The position numbers and the translations under genes were made by a program. Positions 1-12,346 of a DNA stretch of 64,000 nucleotides are shown here, one piece after another; the first letter of the stretch is position 1, and each line of letters starts with the position of its first letter. The stretch spans positions 10,535,458-10,599,457 of the forward strand of contig NC_067202.1 in the NCBI RefSeq assembly GCF_000699445.3, in the 5' to 3' direction. The DNA comes from Schistosoma haematobium. Taxonomy: Eukaryota; Platyhelminthes; Trematoda; Strigeidida; Schistosomatidae. The notes under the pieces are model-generated. The model did no database searches. It was not told where the DNA came from and saw only the letters and a program-made list of their open reading frames with translations.

Positions 1-983
1 ATTCTCATTATGAATGAACATTTACAAAATAATCCTTTACTAAATATTAAGTGTCTTTTTCGGAAAATTTATTACTACTTTCATATACTGTCAAAGTCAG
101 TTCATTAAATGATCGTCTACGGTTGGTTCACCTGAATTATACATATTGCAACCAGTAATTTATCATGATGATTTATTGATATGTTGATTTCTTTTTCCCA
201 TTAACACACCGTGTGTTACAAAAAAGCCTATGCACACACTTTGGTGATAATTTGTTTATTAATTTGGTATTAAATATTTGACTACCGACCTCATTCAGTA
301 ATCACTATTATCAAATATTCAAACCGGTTTACAGATGCTTTTTCCCAAAAACTTTCTTTTACTGAGATACATATGATTATTCCTGTTCCGATAACTAACG
401 ACTTCAATTCAAGGTATACTTGATCGGAAAACAAAAATTGATCCCAATACACATTCACTAACAGTAGGATTGCATGGTAATGCAATTAAGTTGGTGTCTT
501 TTTCTTCAAAAGTCTAAATTTTTTTCAAGACTAAGATTACACAAAAAAAATTATTCATTATCATTAAATTTCAAATGTAAAAAATGAAAATTCTGGTATC
601 CAATCACAGCTCCAGATGTGATTTCGATTTCAACTAATCAGATTACAAAGATGAACAGTTTACGACCAATCACAAAATTATTAAAGGTAACAAAATGTTT
701 GTTCATTATCACTTGAGCACACACTTGCAAAACAAGTCCACCAATCAATGATACCTAAATTTTTCATTCACACCCCACAATTTTTTTAAAAGGGGTGGTA
801 GGGAATCATATAGGCCGGTTACTTAATGTCAACCCTCCAAAATCATAGAAGTTATCGTTTTACATGTTATTTGTTCAGTGTGCATAGATGACTTTTTTGA
901 ATTCGGGTTATCAATAATCACTTAGTGTAATTGAAGGGGATTCGTAGAGATTGTAGTATTTTCAAAGTTAAATTCATAGGTCA
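1..983. other. AT-rich stretch, no gene seen
   Basis: Unique-looking AT-rich DNA. Only short open frames are present, with no splice-flanked coding pattern and no repeat recognised elsewhere in the window. Confidence 0.5.
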
Positions 984-1362
984 ATCTAAACTAGACCACC
1001 ATTGAAAACCTGGAATCATGTGCTCACTTGTAACTAGCTTCAAGATGGATTTTCTAGAGTTCTATTGAGAAGCCGTGACTGGTGGAATCCTATCCGTGTC
1101 GAGTGTGAATGGTTGCGTAAGATCATGGATCGATTGGTGTTTCACACAGAACCTTGAGATGCCAGCTCATTAGTCTAGATGTTAAGTGTTCACGCAAGAG
1201 ACCGAACGTTCTGGGTTCGAGTCCCTTTGGTGCGGGATCGTGTATGCGCATTACTGAGTAGTCCTATACTAAAACGAAACACTCGTCCAGTGATTTCAGG
1301 TTTTCAACGGTGGTCTAGCTTAGAGTGACCCGTGAACTCAACCTTAGAAACTTTTTTCTTCG
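984..1362 (+). mobile_element. Family A tRNA-like/hammerhead retroposon with inverted 3' stub
   Basis: A short minus-strand piece of the family's 3' end (984-1015, reverse of the motif CCATGGTGGTCTAG) abuts a nearly full plus-strand copy that starts at TGCTCAC (about 1020). The plus copy holds a tRNA-like promoter region (A-box-like AGCTCATTAGTCTAG, B-box-like GGGTTCGAGTCC), then a ribozyme region near 1250-1300. The ribozyme is decayed: the core reads CTGAGTA instead of CTGANGA and stem II no longer pairs. The joint lies about seven bases from the ribozyme cleavage position. Old, diverged copy; probably not mobile. Confidence 0.8.
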
Positions 1363-3429
1363 ATTTGTGATCTTGATAAAAATCACTTAAGTTTTGATCC
1401 ATATCCTGAGAGATTTGGACGAGTTCCAACTAAAATAGGTATACAGTCAGGTCAGAATATTAATTGGGTGAATTCTGCAGACGGATATAGGCAGCTTAGA
1501 CGTCAGAAAATAATGTTTACCTTCGGTTAGATCTGTCACATTTTAGATCAGCACAGATAAATGATAGATTATAAAGGCAAAGAACGAAGTTAGAATCGTA
1601 ATAAAATCTGTGGTATTGTACAAGTCGACATAAGAAGAAATAAAGGGACTTATACTGTGTTCTATGTTGAAGTCAATAAGTAGGTTTAAATCACTGTAAT
1701 TATTTATGGACTAGAGATTACGTCTATCATACGATCTCTGAAAAAGATAGTTTCGATAGGTGTTAACTGCTAAGTGAATCAGTCAATGATCTGAAGATTG
1801 ATATCACGATTTTTGTTTGATCTCCTCCTGACTTTCTTCCAAACTACGCCAATTCTGACTTGCGAGGCATATCAGAGTGAGCAGGTTTTAAGCATGTGCA
1901 ATACATTTTCATATATCGTAATTTACAATTTGAACTACTTTTATCCCATCCATACACTTATAACTTTAGTGTAACTCATCTTACAGTTTCACAATATGTT
2001 AAAAAGAAATGGTTTCCAAATTAAATATCACCGAATTTCAATAATTCACATCTGTCTCATCAATTCAGAAATCAATCACTAACCTAACAGAGTTACTAAG
2101 ATTCTGTTGATAGAAAAAACTAGACGATAAGCTCAAATAATTCAATACACGTATCGACCAATTCCGAGGTAATATCTCTTTAAAATCATATTAACTAACT
2201 TATACTAAGAAAAATCAATGAGTATGTATTTGTACATTTTGAACATTTAGATAATAAACTAATGTTCATTTATCTATTGTATATCTAAATCTACTAGCGA
2301 CTACTTACTAAAGGGGAAGTTATGTAACCATTGTTACCTAGGTAATAGTTATGCAACATTCAGAAGAGTAAAATTGTCTTATTAAATTTCTGATGTTACT
2401 ACACATTAGAGTGTTAGATTAAATAACAGATGACGTTAAGTCTTTCAACTGTAACATGATGATATGGTCTAAATTCTAGTTCAAATAAATTCTAATTATA
2501 TTTCAATAACTTACCGACATGTGTGAATATGCAAAGATATTCATGGAATTTAATGTCCTAAATAATTAATTGGTCAGTGAATACAATAAAGCCTATTAAT
2601 ACAAGAATAATAATAAATAAATTGTATCTAAACGCAAATCATTACTGTTAGTTGGTTATAGGTAGTTGGCAGAAATCACAGGTTGACTTAAGTTTCAGTC
2701 TAGTTGGGACTTGTCAACAAGGTGTACCTACAATATTGATCGAATTGATGCTCCCTGTACTATTTGATTGCAGATCATCCAGTCTTAGACGGCAATAATC
2801 AGTATTTAAATTACGTGTGCTCCTAGATAATTTTTACTATGTTAGTATTTTTATCTCTATCACTAATATTTTTAAGTGAATTCTCTGAAATCACTAACTA
2901 GTTATGTAATCTGGTAGTCTGTTAACTCCATGATTAAATTCATTCAACTGATAATTGATTAAGTCTGATCAGTAATAAAGTCTAGACGGAAAAATAACAT
3001 TGATTACTTATTTAGTAAGTGAGAGAGTAATTCATATTTTATGTTCTGTGAATTCCTTACTTTTAATTAAACTAATGTCACAAAAGTAAATATGAAAATA
3101 ACTAGTTCATAGTTAGATAGATATATATTTGATATTTTATCATTTCATAGCGGTGAATTCCATCGCAAACAAACCGAGGTATATTCAACGCTAGATATCA
3201 ACACACTGAGAATTATAGATGACAACTGACTACATTTACACGATGTAGTGAAAATGGAGAGTGAAGTTATCTGTGGCTTCGTGAAACGTCCCAACTATAA
3301 ACACTGAATTTCTTCACTCTCCTTAAATTTTCTTGAAACAAGTCGATCTACGCTTATCAATCGCGAGTTTAATCATATACGTAGATTCTTACGAAATGAA
3401 ATTGTACAGAGTTAACATCAGCATCGAGA
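1363..3429. other. AT-rich stretch, no gene seen
   Basis: No recognisable coding exon or repeat. A few short AT-rich palindromic tracts only. Confidence 0.4.
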
Positions 3430-3940
3430 ACTCTGATGGTTAGAGCGTGCTAGGGAGTTAGAAATTGCATCTGCGTCTGATAACTGGTAGACTACCTCTC
3501 GACTCATCCGAAGCAATGGCCGCACGATGTCTAGTGTGAGTGAAGTAATCTATGAAGCTGATGGAACACTAATCAATAACACCCTCCATGATGGCTGACA
3601 GCTATGAATGGATAGGTCTACTTGCAGTTGCATACAAACTATTGACTCCTGTCATGCTTCACAGGCCAACATCGGTTGTGTGTCTTGATGTCAGGACCGC
3701 ATTCGATTTGTTTAACAGGACCGTTCTCTGTGATTGTCTGTAGAACAAGGGTGTGTCTGGGACGTTTTGTTAACATGTAGAAGTCCCTGTAAACAAACAC
3801 TCCAGATATAGTAAGGATGTGCAAGCGCAACTGTTCACTGTTCCATTCAAGCAGTGGGTCTAGACAGGGTTATCCAATCCCTCTGTTCCTCTTCAAATAT
3901 ACCACCAATGATATTTTTGAAGCGTCTCATACTAGGACAG
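3430..3940 (+). pseudogene. Decayed non-LTR retrotransposon reverse transcriptase fragment
   Basis: Translated in shifting plus-strand frames, the stretch 3470-3600 resembles the linker before the RT domain (a piece reading SEVIYEADGTLI). The stretch 3670-3750 resembles RT block A (VCLDVRTAFDLFNRTVL, with the usual AFD motif), and 3845-3935 resembles block B (SRQGYPIPLFLF, where active elements have RQGCPISPFLF). The catalytic YADD/FADD box is not seen; the copy stops before it. Frameshifts and stops throughout show a dead element, and a deletion seems to have joined the linker to block A. It resembles a different lineage from the RTE copies at 45.7 and 51.4 kb, but the assignment below clade level is uncertain. 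Confidence 0.65.
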
Positions 3941-4842
3941 AATAGCTTCCAAACTCTTGTGTTTTTTATGGCTTTCTAACTAAAGTTAGCCTGTGATGTA
4001 AAGTTAAAAAATGCATTTATCACCACAACCTTATGTATGAAGTAAACTATGAATCGATTATTCTTATTACTGTGTAGTAGGCGCTGAAGTTATTTATCTA
4101 GAAAAACAATTTAATCTTCATGTTTTTAAATCGTTATCAATACCGCAAATTAGGGGATATAAAACCTTCAAAATTGAGCCACACCTAAACTAAAGAAAAA
4201 ATTACTACATCACTATGATTATACTTTAAAATGGAACTACTAAAATTAAAATCGACGTTTCTATTTATCAATACTGTTATATCCGAGCGAAGATTAAATC
4301 ACGAGTAACTTCTGAGACATATTAATTGACTAATATCATCTATATATTCTTATGGTATAACTATTCAGTAATTACATTGTGTATATTTATGCTCATCTTA
4401 TTATAAGCTTCAATTTTGACCTATAATTTACTATTATACCATTTACTGTTCCTAAATTATGTTCAGTTTATTAACTACCGTCTCGCAAGTTCACAGCCAC
4501 TTTTTGGCTTATTTGTGTATGAATGTTACTTTCTATTTTATGGTGTGTTGCGGTCTGTTTGGTTGATATGTAAACCCGGTATGTCTGAAATAAATCATTC
4601 GATTCGATTCGCATAGTGGGAGCTGGTATTGGTGTTCTGGACTCAGGTGGACGGGCTAGGCGGATATAGGAACAATACGGATGCTAGGCTTCTCATACCG
4701 GTCAAACGTCATCGGTTCAGCACAGTGTGAAGATCGTATAGTTGTATTTCGATTGGTGGATAAACCAAATGATGACTAGCCGGACATAATGTCATAACAA
4801 ATACCATGTTGAGAAAAATATTTTCAAATATTTTTGGACTGA
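3941..4842. other. No gene seen; GC-richer patch 4540-4800
   Basis: Mostly AT-rich. From about 4540 to 4800 the base composition rises and an AATAAA-like tract (4587) precedes a purine-rich TGGGAGCTGG stretch. This could be remains of another retroelement end, but no second copy was found in the window. Confidence 0.3.
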
Positions 4843-5225
4843 GATCATGAACCGACTGATGTTAGACCATCATGGAAAACCTGGAAAAATTGGACAGTCA
4901 TTTCGTCCTGTTGTGGGGCGCCTCAGCAGTGCTCATCCACGATCCCACCTCGCCAGATTCGAACCCATGGCCTTCAGTCTCGTGCGTGAACGCCTAACCT
5001 CTAAACCATTGAGCCGGCCGGGATCCGATGATGTTAATGTGTAACCTCAACCAATCCACGAAATTGCACGACCATCTTCCATTGTACCGATGTAATTACC
5101 TGTCTCTACCCGACACGGATTAGCTCCACTGGTCACGGGTTCTTACTAGAACTCTGAGAATTTCCTCACGAAGCTAGTCACTAGTGAGCACATGGTAATT
5201 ATCAGTTTGGAGTTTGTGGAGATTA
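4843..5225 (-). mobile_element. Family A hammerhead retroposon, near full length
   Basis: Full-length minus-strand copy, readable from the 3' end (motif CCATCATGGAAAACCTGG on the plus strand) through the ribozyme, the B box (inverted GATTCGAACCC), the A box (inverted CCATTGAGCCGG) and the 5' end (inverted GTGAGCACATGG). The ribozyme core at about 4910-4935 reads CTGAGGC on the minus strand, with invariant A9 changed to C, so self-cleavage is predicted to be lost. The same change occurs in the copies at 27.7 and 50.9 kb, pointing to a shared subfamily. Confidence 0.85.
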
Positions 5226-5261
5226 TCAAATATATGAGTTCAACGAAAAACTAACTACCAA

Positions 5262-5300
5262 ACAAACAAACAAACATACATACATACATACAAATAAACA
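5262..5300. repeat. Microsatellite (ACAA)n-(ATAC)n
   Basis: Short compound tetranucleotide repeat just outside the family A copy. Confidence 0.9.
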
Positions 5301-5413
5301 AGAAAGATAGTTAATCATAGAAAATGAACTAAAACATGATTTTCACAATCTGAAACATAATTCTTTAGTGAATTATACCATGCTTGCAATCCATTTACAT
5401 TTATTTATTTTCA

Positions 5414-5640
5414 GAGATTGAAATCATGAGTCAGTTGAAGCTAGACCACCATGGAAAACCTAGAAGCACTGAACGGCCGTTCCGTCCTAGTATGGGACTC
5501 CTCCGTGGCAGTGCTCATCCACGATCCCGCACCCCGCGGGATCCGAACTCAGGACCTACTGGCTTCGCGCGCGAGCACTTAACTATTAGACCACTGAGCG
5601 GGCATCCAGTGGTGTTAATGTCTAACTTCAACCAATCATC
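5414..5640 (-). mobile_element. Family A retroposon, left half of inverted pair
   Basis: Minus-strand copy covering the 3' end, ribozyme and tRNA-like head. The ribozyme region carries a private variant, GCCACGGAGGAG, in place of GCTGAGGAG; the next copy to the right has the same variant. The conserved GAAA is GGAA here. Both changes should abolish cleavage. It meets the following plus-strand copy head to head at about 5640. Confidence 0.85.
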
Positions 5641-6035
5641 TGCTCACTAGTGACTGACTGCAAGAGATACTCCTGGAGTTCTAGTGGGAAGCCGTTACCA
5701 GTGGAGTTCAACTAGGTCTGTTGTGAGATATCAGCTCACTGAAGACAATGGTGGACGGTGGCACAACTTCGTGGATTGGTTGAAGTTAGACATTAACACC
5801 GTTGGATGCCGGCTCAGTGGTCTAATAGTTAAGTGCTCGCGCACGAAGCTAGTAGGTCCTGAGTTCGATCCCGCGGGGTGCGGGATAGTAGATAAGCACT
5901 GCCACGGAGGAGTCCTATACTAGGACGAAACGGCCGTCCAGTGCTCCCAGGTTTTCCATGGTGGTCTAGCTTCAACTGTCTCATGATTTCAATCTGTGAA
6001 AATTTCTAAAATCTCCACAAACCCCTTCTGATTTA
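5640..6035 (+). mobile_element. Family A retroposon, right half of inverted pair
   Basis: Near complete plus-strand copy: 5' part with TGCTCACTAGTGACTG, the region before the tRNA-like head, A box CCGGCTCAGTGGTCTAAT, B box GAGTTCGATCCC, ribozyme near 5886-5940 and the 3' end reaching TCTCCACAAACCCC. Stem II (GTCC/GGAC), GAAA and the self-complementary stem III (ACGGCCGT) are intact. The CTGANGA core is replaced by the ACGGAGGA variant shared with the neighbouring inverted copy, so activity is doubtful. Confidence 0.88.
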
Positions 6036-8005
6036 TTTATTTATTTATTTATTTATTCAAGTTATATATATAGATGAACGGTATTAATAATAATAATAAT
6101 AACAATAATAATAATAGATTTATAGGTAAATTTATATGTGAATTCAACTAAATCCATATAACCGTTTTCATACTAATTATGAAATAATAATAATGATAAT
6201 AATAATAAATAGACATTTTGTTCACCCACGCATAATTTATTTTAAGCGCATATACGACTGCACAGAAACTAACTTATTTTAAAAATACTTTACTCGTATA
6301 TCTATCACACACAGACATAAGTTATATATATATATAAATGCACAAATATACACACACACACTTGCCAACATACAATAACATACAACAGGTAAATCGCGCA
6401 TATCCAATGTTTTAAATTATTGACTGTAAATAAATATTTCGGTAATTTGTAAATAATCTATTCCCCATGTGTAATTGTTCTGTTTGGTTTGGTTTGTTCG
6501 TTTTTTTCTTTGGTATCTAAATGAATGTAAAACTTGTTTATCATGTTAAATAAACAAACTATATGAAAAGATTAAAATGTGAATTACGTGTTTCCAATAT
6601 ATTTTATCTATACCATTACCATTACTATTATTGTTATAATGTAGGCAGTTTTATGAATTATATATTATCTCTTTCTACCTAAATAGGTAGATGGCAATAA
6701 AGTATAATTGGAATAAATAAATACAATATCACTGCCTTTTTCTCTTCTTCATTTATGCTGTTAAACTCATCAGATCAAACCAATGAAAACAAATATTCTT
6801 GTATTATATAGTCAGTTTTATTAAACTTAATGACTTAAATACGCTTATCATTGCACTTTTCCTTTTTTTTCTTTTTTTTGTGAAAGCAAAAAACAACCAA
6901 ATAGTCTATTGTAATATTGTTCTTTTAAAAAGTTCCTATTGAATATTATCTAACTCATAAGTCAACTTTGATATTTTATTGATTACAGTGAAAACCAATC
7001 GGAATTCATATTAATAAACATTTAACTTTTCAGTATAATAGTTTGGTAGTCATAATCATTATAGAGCCTAGCACAAGTGTGTATTAGTTCAAGTCACCAT
7101 AGTACATAAACAAGATGAAATTGATAAGATGAGGAGCAAATGAATTAAAATAATACGGTAGTGATGATGATAAGAATGACAAAACATTGAGAATATGGTT
7201 GGAATAGACAAAAGATATGTGATGGATTATTGAGACTAATGATCTAGAGAACGATGAAGAGTGATTACATCTAAGGTATTCATACAAATCCTGGGGCATG
7301 TCACTCAACGTCTCTAAATCTTTGTGAGGATCACAAATAGATAATTTAACTAGAACAGACTAACGTTCAGTGGTTTAATGGACTGTTCCCTGTTTTAGCT
7401 TAATCGTCCCTAGTTATCTTTTAAACTATTCCGGTGGCAATCAGTATCGTACTTTGAGATTTATATGTGGCTGGTCATACTCAATACATACTTGAACTAC
7501 TTTAATCGATGAAGATTCACATACTTATAAGCTAATTTGCCATTTCGCCAAGTACTTTGGATCTAACCACAGTTTTACTCAGTCTTCTATTCTCATACTT
7601 ACATAATCACTGCTTACACAAATGTAAAAATAACAATAACTGAAGGATGTAAAATACATTCGTGTTGTATTTTATTGTTTACTTTCTTCAGTTAAATGCA
7701 CATTTATCAAGTTTAAATTAATTTAAACAATAAACATAAAATCCTTTACCATGATTGAGTTATCATAAAAAAATAATAAAAATTATTTTAAAAAAACTAA
7801 AGGAATATTGTAATTTAGCTTATGAAGTTATAAGTAACTAAAGAATGCACTTGATCAGATACATTATTCAATCATTCTGCATTTGGAAATACTACTGACT
7901 TTGCTTTTTTATTTAATTTTACATGGAAACTAATTGTATGAAGTAAAGGGTTCTGAATTATTAGTACTTTTCAATATTTTTTCAAAATAAATATCTCGCG
8001 ATTTA
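6036..8005. other. AT-rich stretch with simple repeats, no gene seen
   Basis: Contains (ATTT)n at 6038-6057, AAT-rich runs at 6086-6116 and 6186-6208, and short TA and CA runs near 6323-6360. No exon-like or repeat-family sequence was recognised. Confidence 0.5.
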
Positions 8006-8265
8006 GTTTAGACATTAACACCATTGGATGCCGACTCGGTGGTCTGGAGATTAGACGTTCGCGTGCGAGACCGATAGGACTTGAGTTCGAATCTCGTGAG
8101 GCCGGATCGTAGCTGCGCAGTGCTGAGGAGTCTCACAATAGGGCGAAACGGCCATCCGGTACCTCCAGATTTTCCATGGTGGTCTAACATCAATCGGTTC
8201 ATGATCTCAATGAAAAACTTGATAATCTCCACAATTCCATACTGATACTTTGATAACATTAAAAG
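8005..8265 (+). mobile_element. Family A retroposon lacking the 5' part
   Basis: Plus-strand copy from TTAGACATTAACACC through the tRNA-like head to the 3' end. The ribozyme at about 8118-8168 keeps the CTGAGGA core and GAAA, and stem II is GTCT/GGGC. Stem III has a C/A mismatch and stem I has decayed, so activity is uncertain. Confidence 0.85.
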
Positions 8266-8689
8266 ATCTAAGACAAGCAATCATAAAATACAGTCTTAAA
8301 TACTACAAAATTTAGGCGCATTTAAGCACACATGTTATTAACTCTTGAACATCTAGCAGAAAAAATACATTCATTACATACACAAAGAATCAAATGACAA
8401 TGAACTAATTAAACAAAAGACTTTTTATGTGTATGCAGAATAAAATCAGGTGAGTTATTGATGAGGTCTGGGAATACTCAATAATGTGATTGTTTGGATG
8501 AGTTGTTTGCTATAGATTAATCTAAATTTGGCTATGACTGGCATTAAACCATAAAAAGTGTCAAATACTTCAAGATGGATTAATAAAGTCCGAGTGTTCA
8601 ATAGTAACCTATGGAATTGAGATACCTCAATAATGAAACAGTAGTCAATAATGCCACTAGATAGTGGTCATACTACACTGATAATCGAC

Positions 8690-8862
8690 CGATGTTGGAA
8701 CTGTTCACTGGTGAACATTATTCCAATGATTCTAACTGCTAAGTATTCGATTTGAGACTGAAAAGTCCTAGGTTCAGTATCTAACAAAACAAATGATGGA
8801 CACTGGTGAAGAACCCCATACTACAACAAAACAACTATCCAGTGCTCCTGAATGAGCTATTT
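8690..8862 (+). mobile_element. Very diverged tRNA-like SINE copy
   Basis: A B-box-like run (AGGTTCAGTATC), then GACACTGGTGAAGAACCCC and TATCCAGTGCTCCTG, line up with the family A ribozyme region. No functional ribozyme core remains. Confidence 0.5.
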
Positions 8863-9124
8863 AAAAACTCTTACCTGAGTATAGCAATGAATTTTAGTTT
8901 TGGAAGATGAAAAATGAAATAAGAAAACTGTTTTGCGTAAAAGTAATGAACAGTCTGTTAAAAATAAAAATAAAGAAAATTCCATTTCGGTCTTGTTTCA
9001 AAGTAATTCTTCCTAATGTTTACATGTTATAAAAAACGTTAATACTATTTTGTAGAGAAAATTATTAGGTATAATAAGAAGAGGTAGGTGAGTTTGTTTT
9101 CCAAAGTTTGTTAACAATAGTAAC

Positions 9125-9390
9125 AAAATGGTGGCTCAATTTCATGGATTAGTTGAAGTTAGACATTAATACCGTTGGATGCCGGCCGGTTCAGTGGCCT
9201 AGTGGTTAAGTGCCTGGCGCGAGACTAATAGGTCCTGGGTTCGAATCCCGCGTGGCGGGCTTATGAATGAGCACTGCTGAAGAGTCGCACAATAGGACAA
9301 AACGGCCCTTCAGTGCTGCCACGTTTTCTATGGTTGTCTAGCTTCAAGTGACTGATGAACTCAACTATTGAAAATGGTTTTTGTTTAAAT
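9125..9390 (+). mobile_element. Family A retroposon
   Basis: Plus-strand copy with a clear tRNA-like head (GGTTCAGTGGCCTAGTGG and GGGTTCGAATCCC). In the ribozyme (about 9268-9320) the core is CTGAAGA and the GAAA is AAAA, with G12 lost. Inactive by these changes. Confidence 0.85.
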
Positions 9391-9539
9391 TTTATTCATG
9401 TTACAGTGTAACTTCGTCTAGAAAACTATGAAGCATTAAATAGTAACTGTGTCATCATTGTTTTAAGACTTTTTTTTAACAATATACAGACATGATTTAA
9501 TGTATAGCAGATTAATATTTCTTTTTGAGTATCAGACAT

Positions 9540-9745
9540 CGCTACTGTGGTGTGTGCTACTTATGTTGACATAAGTAGTGTATAACGCTAGTCACTAATA
9601 GAATGTTTGGCAGCAGAAGGTTGAGAAGATCGAGGAGGGAAGAACGGGAACAGAAAGCAATTCGTGCAGAAATGAAGGAACAATGAAGTCTGAGACAATT
9701 AATGAACATTTTACAAATGAAGTATTGAAGTATGATTATATATAT
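9540..9745 (+). mobile_element. Hairpin-headed repeat, copy 1
   Basis: One of four copies of a repeat that begins with a palindrome: CTACTTATGT (9557-9566) followed by ACATAAGTAG (9569-9578). The following 160 bases align by eye with the copy at 58.6 kb (shared runs such as GAACGGAAAGCAATT-like and GGAACAATGAA). The 3' half seems lost and it ends in a TA run near 9740. Family unknown; no coding frame is kept. Confidence 0.7.
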
Positions 9746-11357
9746 ATACTCCAATATACTAATGAAGTAATAATTATATATCGAAGACGATGGCTATTTA
9801 CAATAGAAACAAGCAATTCAGTAATGATAGTGAACACTGAAAATTTAATGTGAGGTCATTGTTGAATATCAACCTTATATGTTGATGTGAACACATTGAA
9901 CTTGTGTTGTTTCTTGTCAATTATTCACTATACAGATGATTAATTTTTTACTGAATTTATGATAAACGTCTGTGGATGCGGTTCTAATAAAACCAACGAT
10001 GAGAACACTCTGAATATTAGAAGAAGCAATGTGATGTGAATATCGGTTAGGTTGATCAATATACCCTAAATTTTATGAAATCAGTTTTCTTCTGACGTCA
10101 GTTCGTGTGTTTTTAGAATTGACTACGCCTTGTTCATGATTTTTCTTGTCTTTTGACATTAATTATTACAATAGTGGTGTTAGATAGTCTTTTCATAGTT
10201 GAAAATGACATTATTAAATATCTCATATCTTCTCATTTCACCAATATTCTTTGATAAATTAACCGTTATTGTTTCTTACTTATCCATACATTGACACTAT
10301 TATGTAAGCTAAAATATTAACTATTCATCAACTCATCCATAAAACACGCTTCGATAAAATTCTGATGTTTGCTATGAATTATATTGAATGATATATAAAT
10401 CAATGAGTGTAAACACTGAATCAATTAAATATTAGTTAGCCAAAAGAAGACATAATTATAAGACCAGTAAAAATCAAGTTGTATAGAATGAAACGGGATA
10501 AATAAGAGTACCAATTAGTTCCTAACAGTTTCAGATAGAATTCTTTATAGCTTATAGTGGAAATGGCTATTGATTATAATAAGATTAATCATTTTGAATT
10601 TTATTCGTAATGAAATTTTCAAATATTCAGCTTTAAATAACAAGGTATTGTCAGTCATCCAGATCAATCGATCAGAAAATGAACTCAGTCCAACTGAGGA
10701 GGAGATAAAGAAGGACGAAATTCGTTGAAATTGAGAAGAAAAAGTGAAATTAATCCGTGGAGATATATAAAATGATAAGTTAAATTAAGAGGATAACGAA
10801 TTTGTTCAATGAGCAAACTGATATATTTCATTTAGTTAATCGATCAAAGATTGGTCTCTGTCGGAGTGTCAATAGAAACTGTTGTGCGCACTCAAGATTC
10901 CACCATCAATCAGACCTAGGACCTTGAGTCTCGCAATGAACTCAATGATCTAATGGCGTCGATGATGAATACAATCTACAAATGTAACTAATCTTCACAA
11001 GGTCGCCTCAGAAAAAAAGAATTTATTAGAGTACTGTATATATTCCAAGCATTAGAGAATGGGACTTTCTTTCAATAAAGTATACATAGAGTCCGAATTC
11101 TTCTTCATAGATATCGATAGGTAGTGTCACAGTGTCGCAGAACAAAGAATGATTATGACAAAACACTCAATAATCAAATGGATTTATATATACTGAGTAT
11201 ATACACAACAAGAATCTTACACACATACCTACATAAAGTATATTAAATAGTTATGTGAAGAAAAATAAACATAATAAGCCAATCTCACTATTCTATCCGA
11301 ACATAATGGTTTTGCACAAAAAGATATCATAAATATATTCACTGCCCTTATTTCTCT
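9746..11357. other. AT-rich stretch, no gene seen
   Basis: No exon or repeat recognised, apart from a faint inverted tRNA-like SINE trace near 10900-10970 that is too decayed to call. Confidence 0.4.
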
Positions 11358-11478
11358 TAACTCCGCCTGTAGTTCTTGTAGAGTTACTGCCGGTTACAAG
11401 CCAGGGTAAAGGATGAGGGTTGGGCACGCGATCGGCAACCCCATCCTGTAGAAAAAAATCTCTCTAAAAATAAACGCC
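11358..11478 (+). mobile_element. Stand-alone RTE leader fragment, copy 1
   Basis: About 120 bases from ACTCCGCCTG to AAATAAACGCC, matching the first part of the RTE 5' fragment at 17268-17700. No endonuclease sequence follows. Diverged. Confidence 0.65.
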
Positions 11479-12179
11479 AATCTTATTTCTGATGATAGTG
11501 ATCAATTTATTACAGATATGTATGCACACATAAACATAACATCTTATACATGTGTATATTTACATACTTAACAATAGAGCAAAGATACATTGCAATGATA
11601 ATGTAATTTAACAGTTCAAATATTATCATAATGAGAAAAAATGTTCCTTTTTTAAAAAAAAATAACTTAACCAAGTACTTATTCAAACAATTCATTCCAA
11701 CATTGATAAATATTTCACAGGAAAATGCTGAACAAATATTCTTAAAGCACTAATTTCCTTTTAAGATTTAATCGTTAATTAGTTGGTGATTAGTGGGTAG
11801 TGGTGATGGGGGGGGGCGTAGAAGTGAATAACATTGAATTGATTTAATGAAAATGAAAAGTCACTTAATTTTTGTGCAGTTAATTAAACATGGATACTAA
11901 ATAAAGTTAATAAGTGAATAATGAGTATGTTATCTTTAGTAAACAAAGAATAAATTCAGCATGTTTAAGTCTTTATGTGTAATTAATTAAGTTCATAATG
12001 AAAAAAACAAACAATGATTGACAAGATTTCGAAGAAGAGATTGTGGTAATGAACGAATGGATAAATCTTGATGATCAGATTGAATATAAACAACAGAGTG
12101 AGCTATTTTCACAAACGTTGCTAAATATTACATCATGAACATCTATGGGGGTTATTTAATTAGTGAATTTTTAATAAGT

Positions 12180-12346
12180 TTAAAACTGATATGTTCTGGG
12201 TTCGAATCTCGGGGGGGGGCGGGTCGTGGATGTGCACTGCTAAGGAGTCCCATAATAGGATGAAACGGCCGTCCAGTGCTTCCAGGTATTTCATTGTGAT
12301 CTAGCTTCAATTGACTCGTTAATTCAATCATTAAATTTAAAACTCT
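12180..12346 (+). mobile_element. Family A retroposon, 5' truncated
   Basis: Starts in the B box (GGGTTCGAATCTC), followed by a G run, the ribozyme and the 3' end. Stem I (GCACTG/CAGTGC) and stem III are intact, but the core reads CTAAGGA (G5 changed to A), which should inactivate it. Confidence 0.8.

Noticed and set aside
5811..5880. tRNA-gene-like A and B boxes
   Set aside because: Part of the family A retroposon head; no cloverleaf with acceptor and anticodon stems, so not a tRNA gene.
10838..10990. Inverted tRNA-like SINE trace
   Set aside because: Only short scattered matches to family A; too decayed to support.
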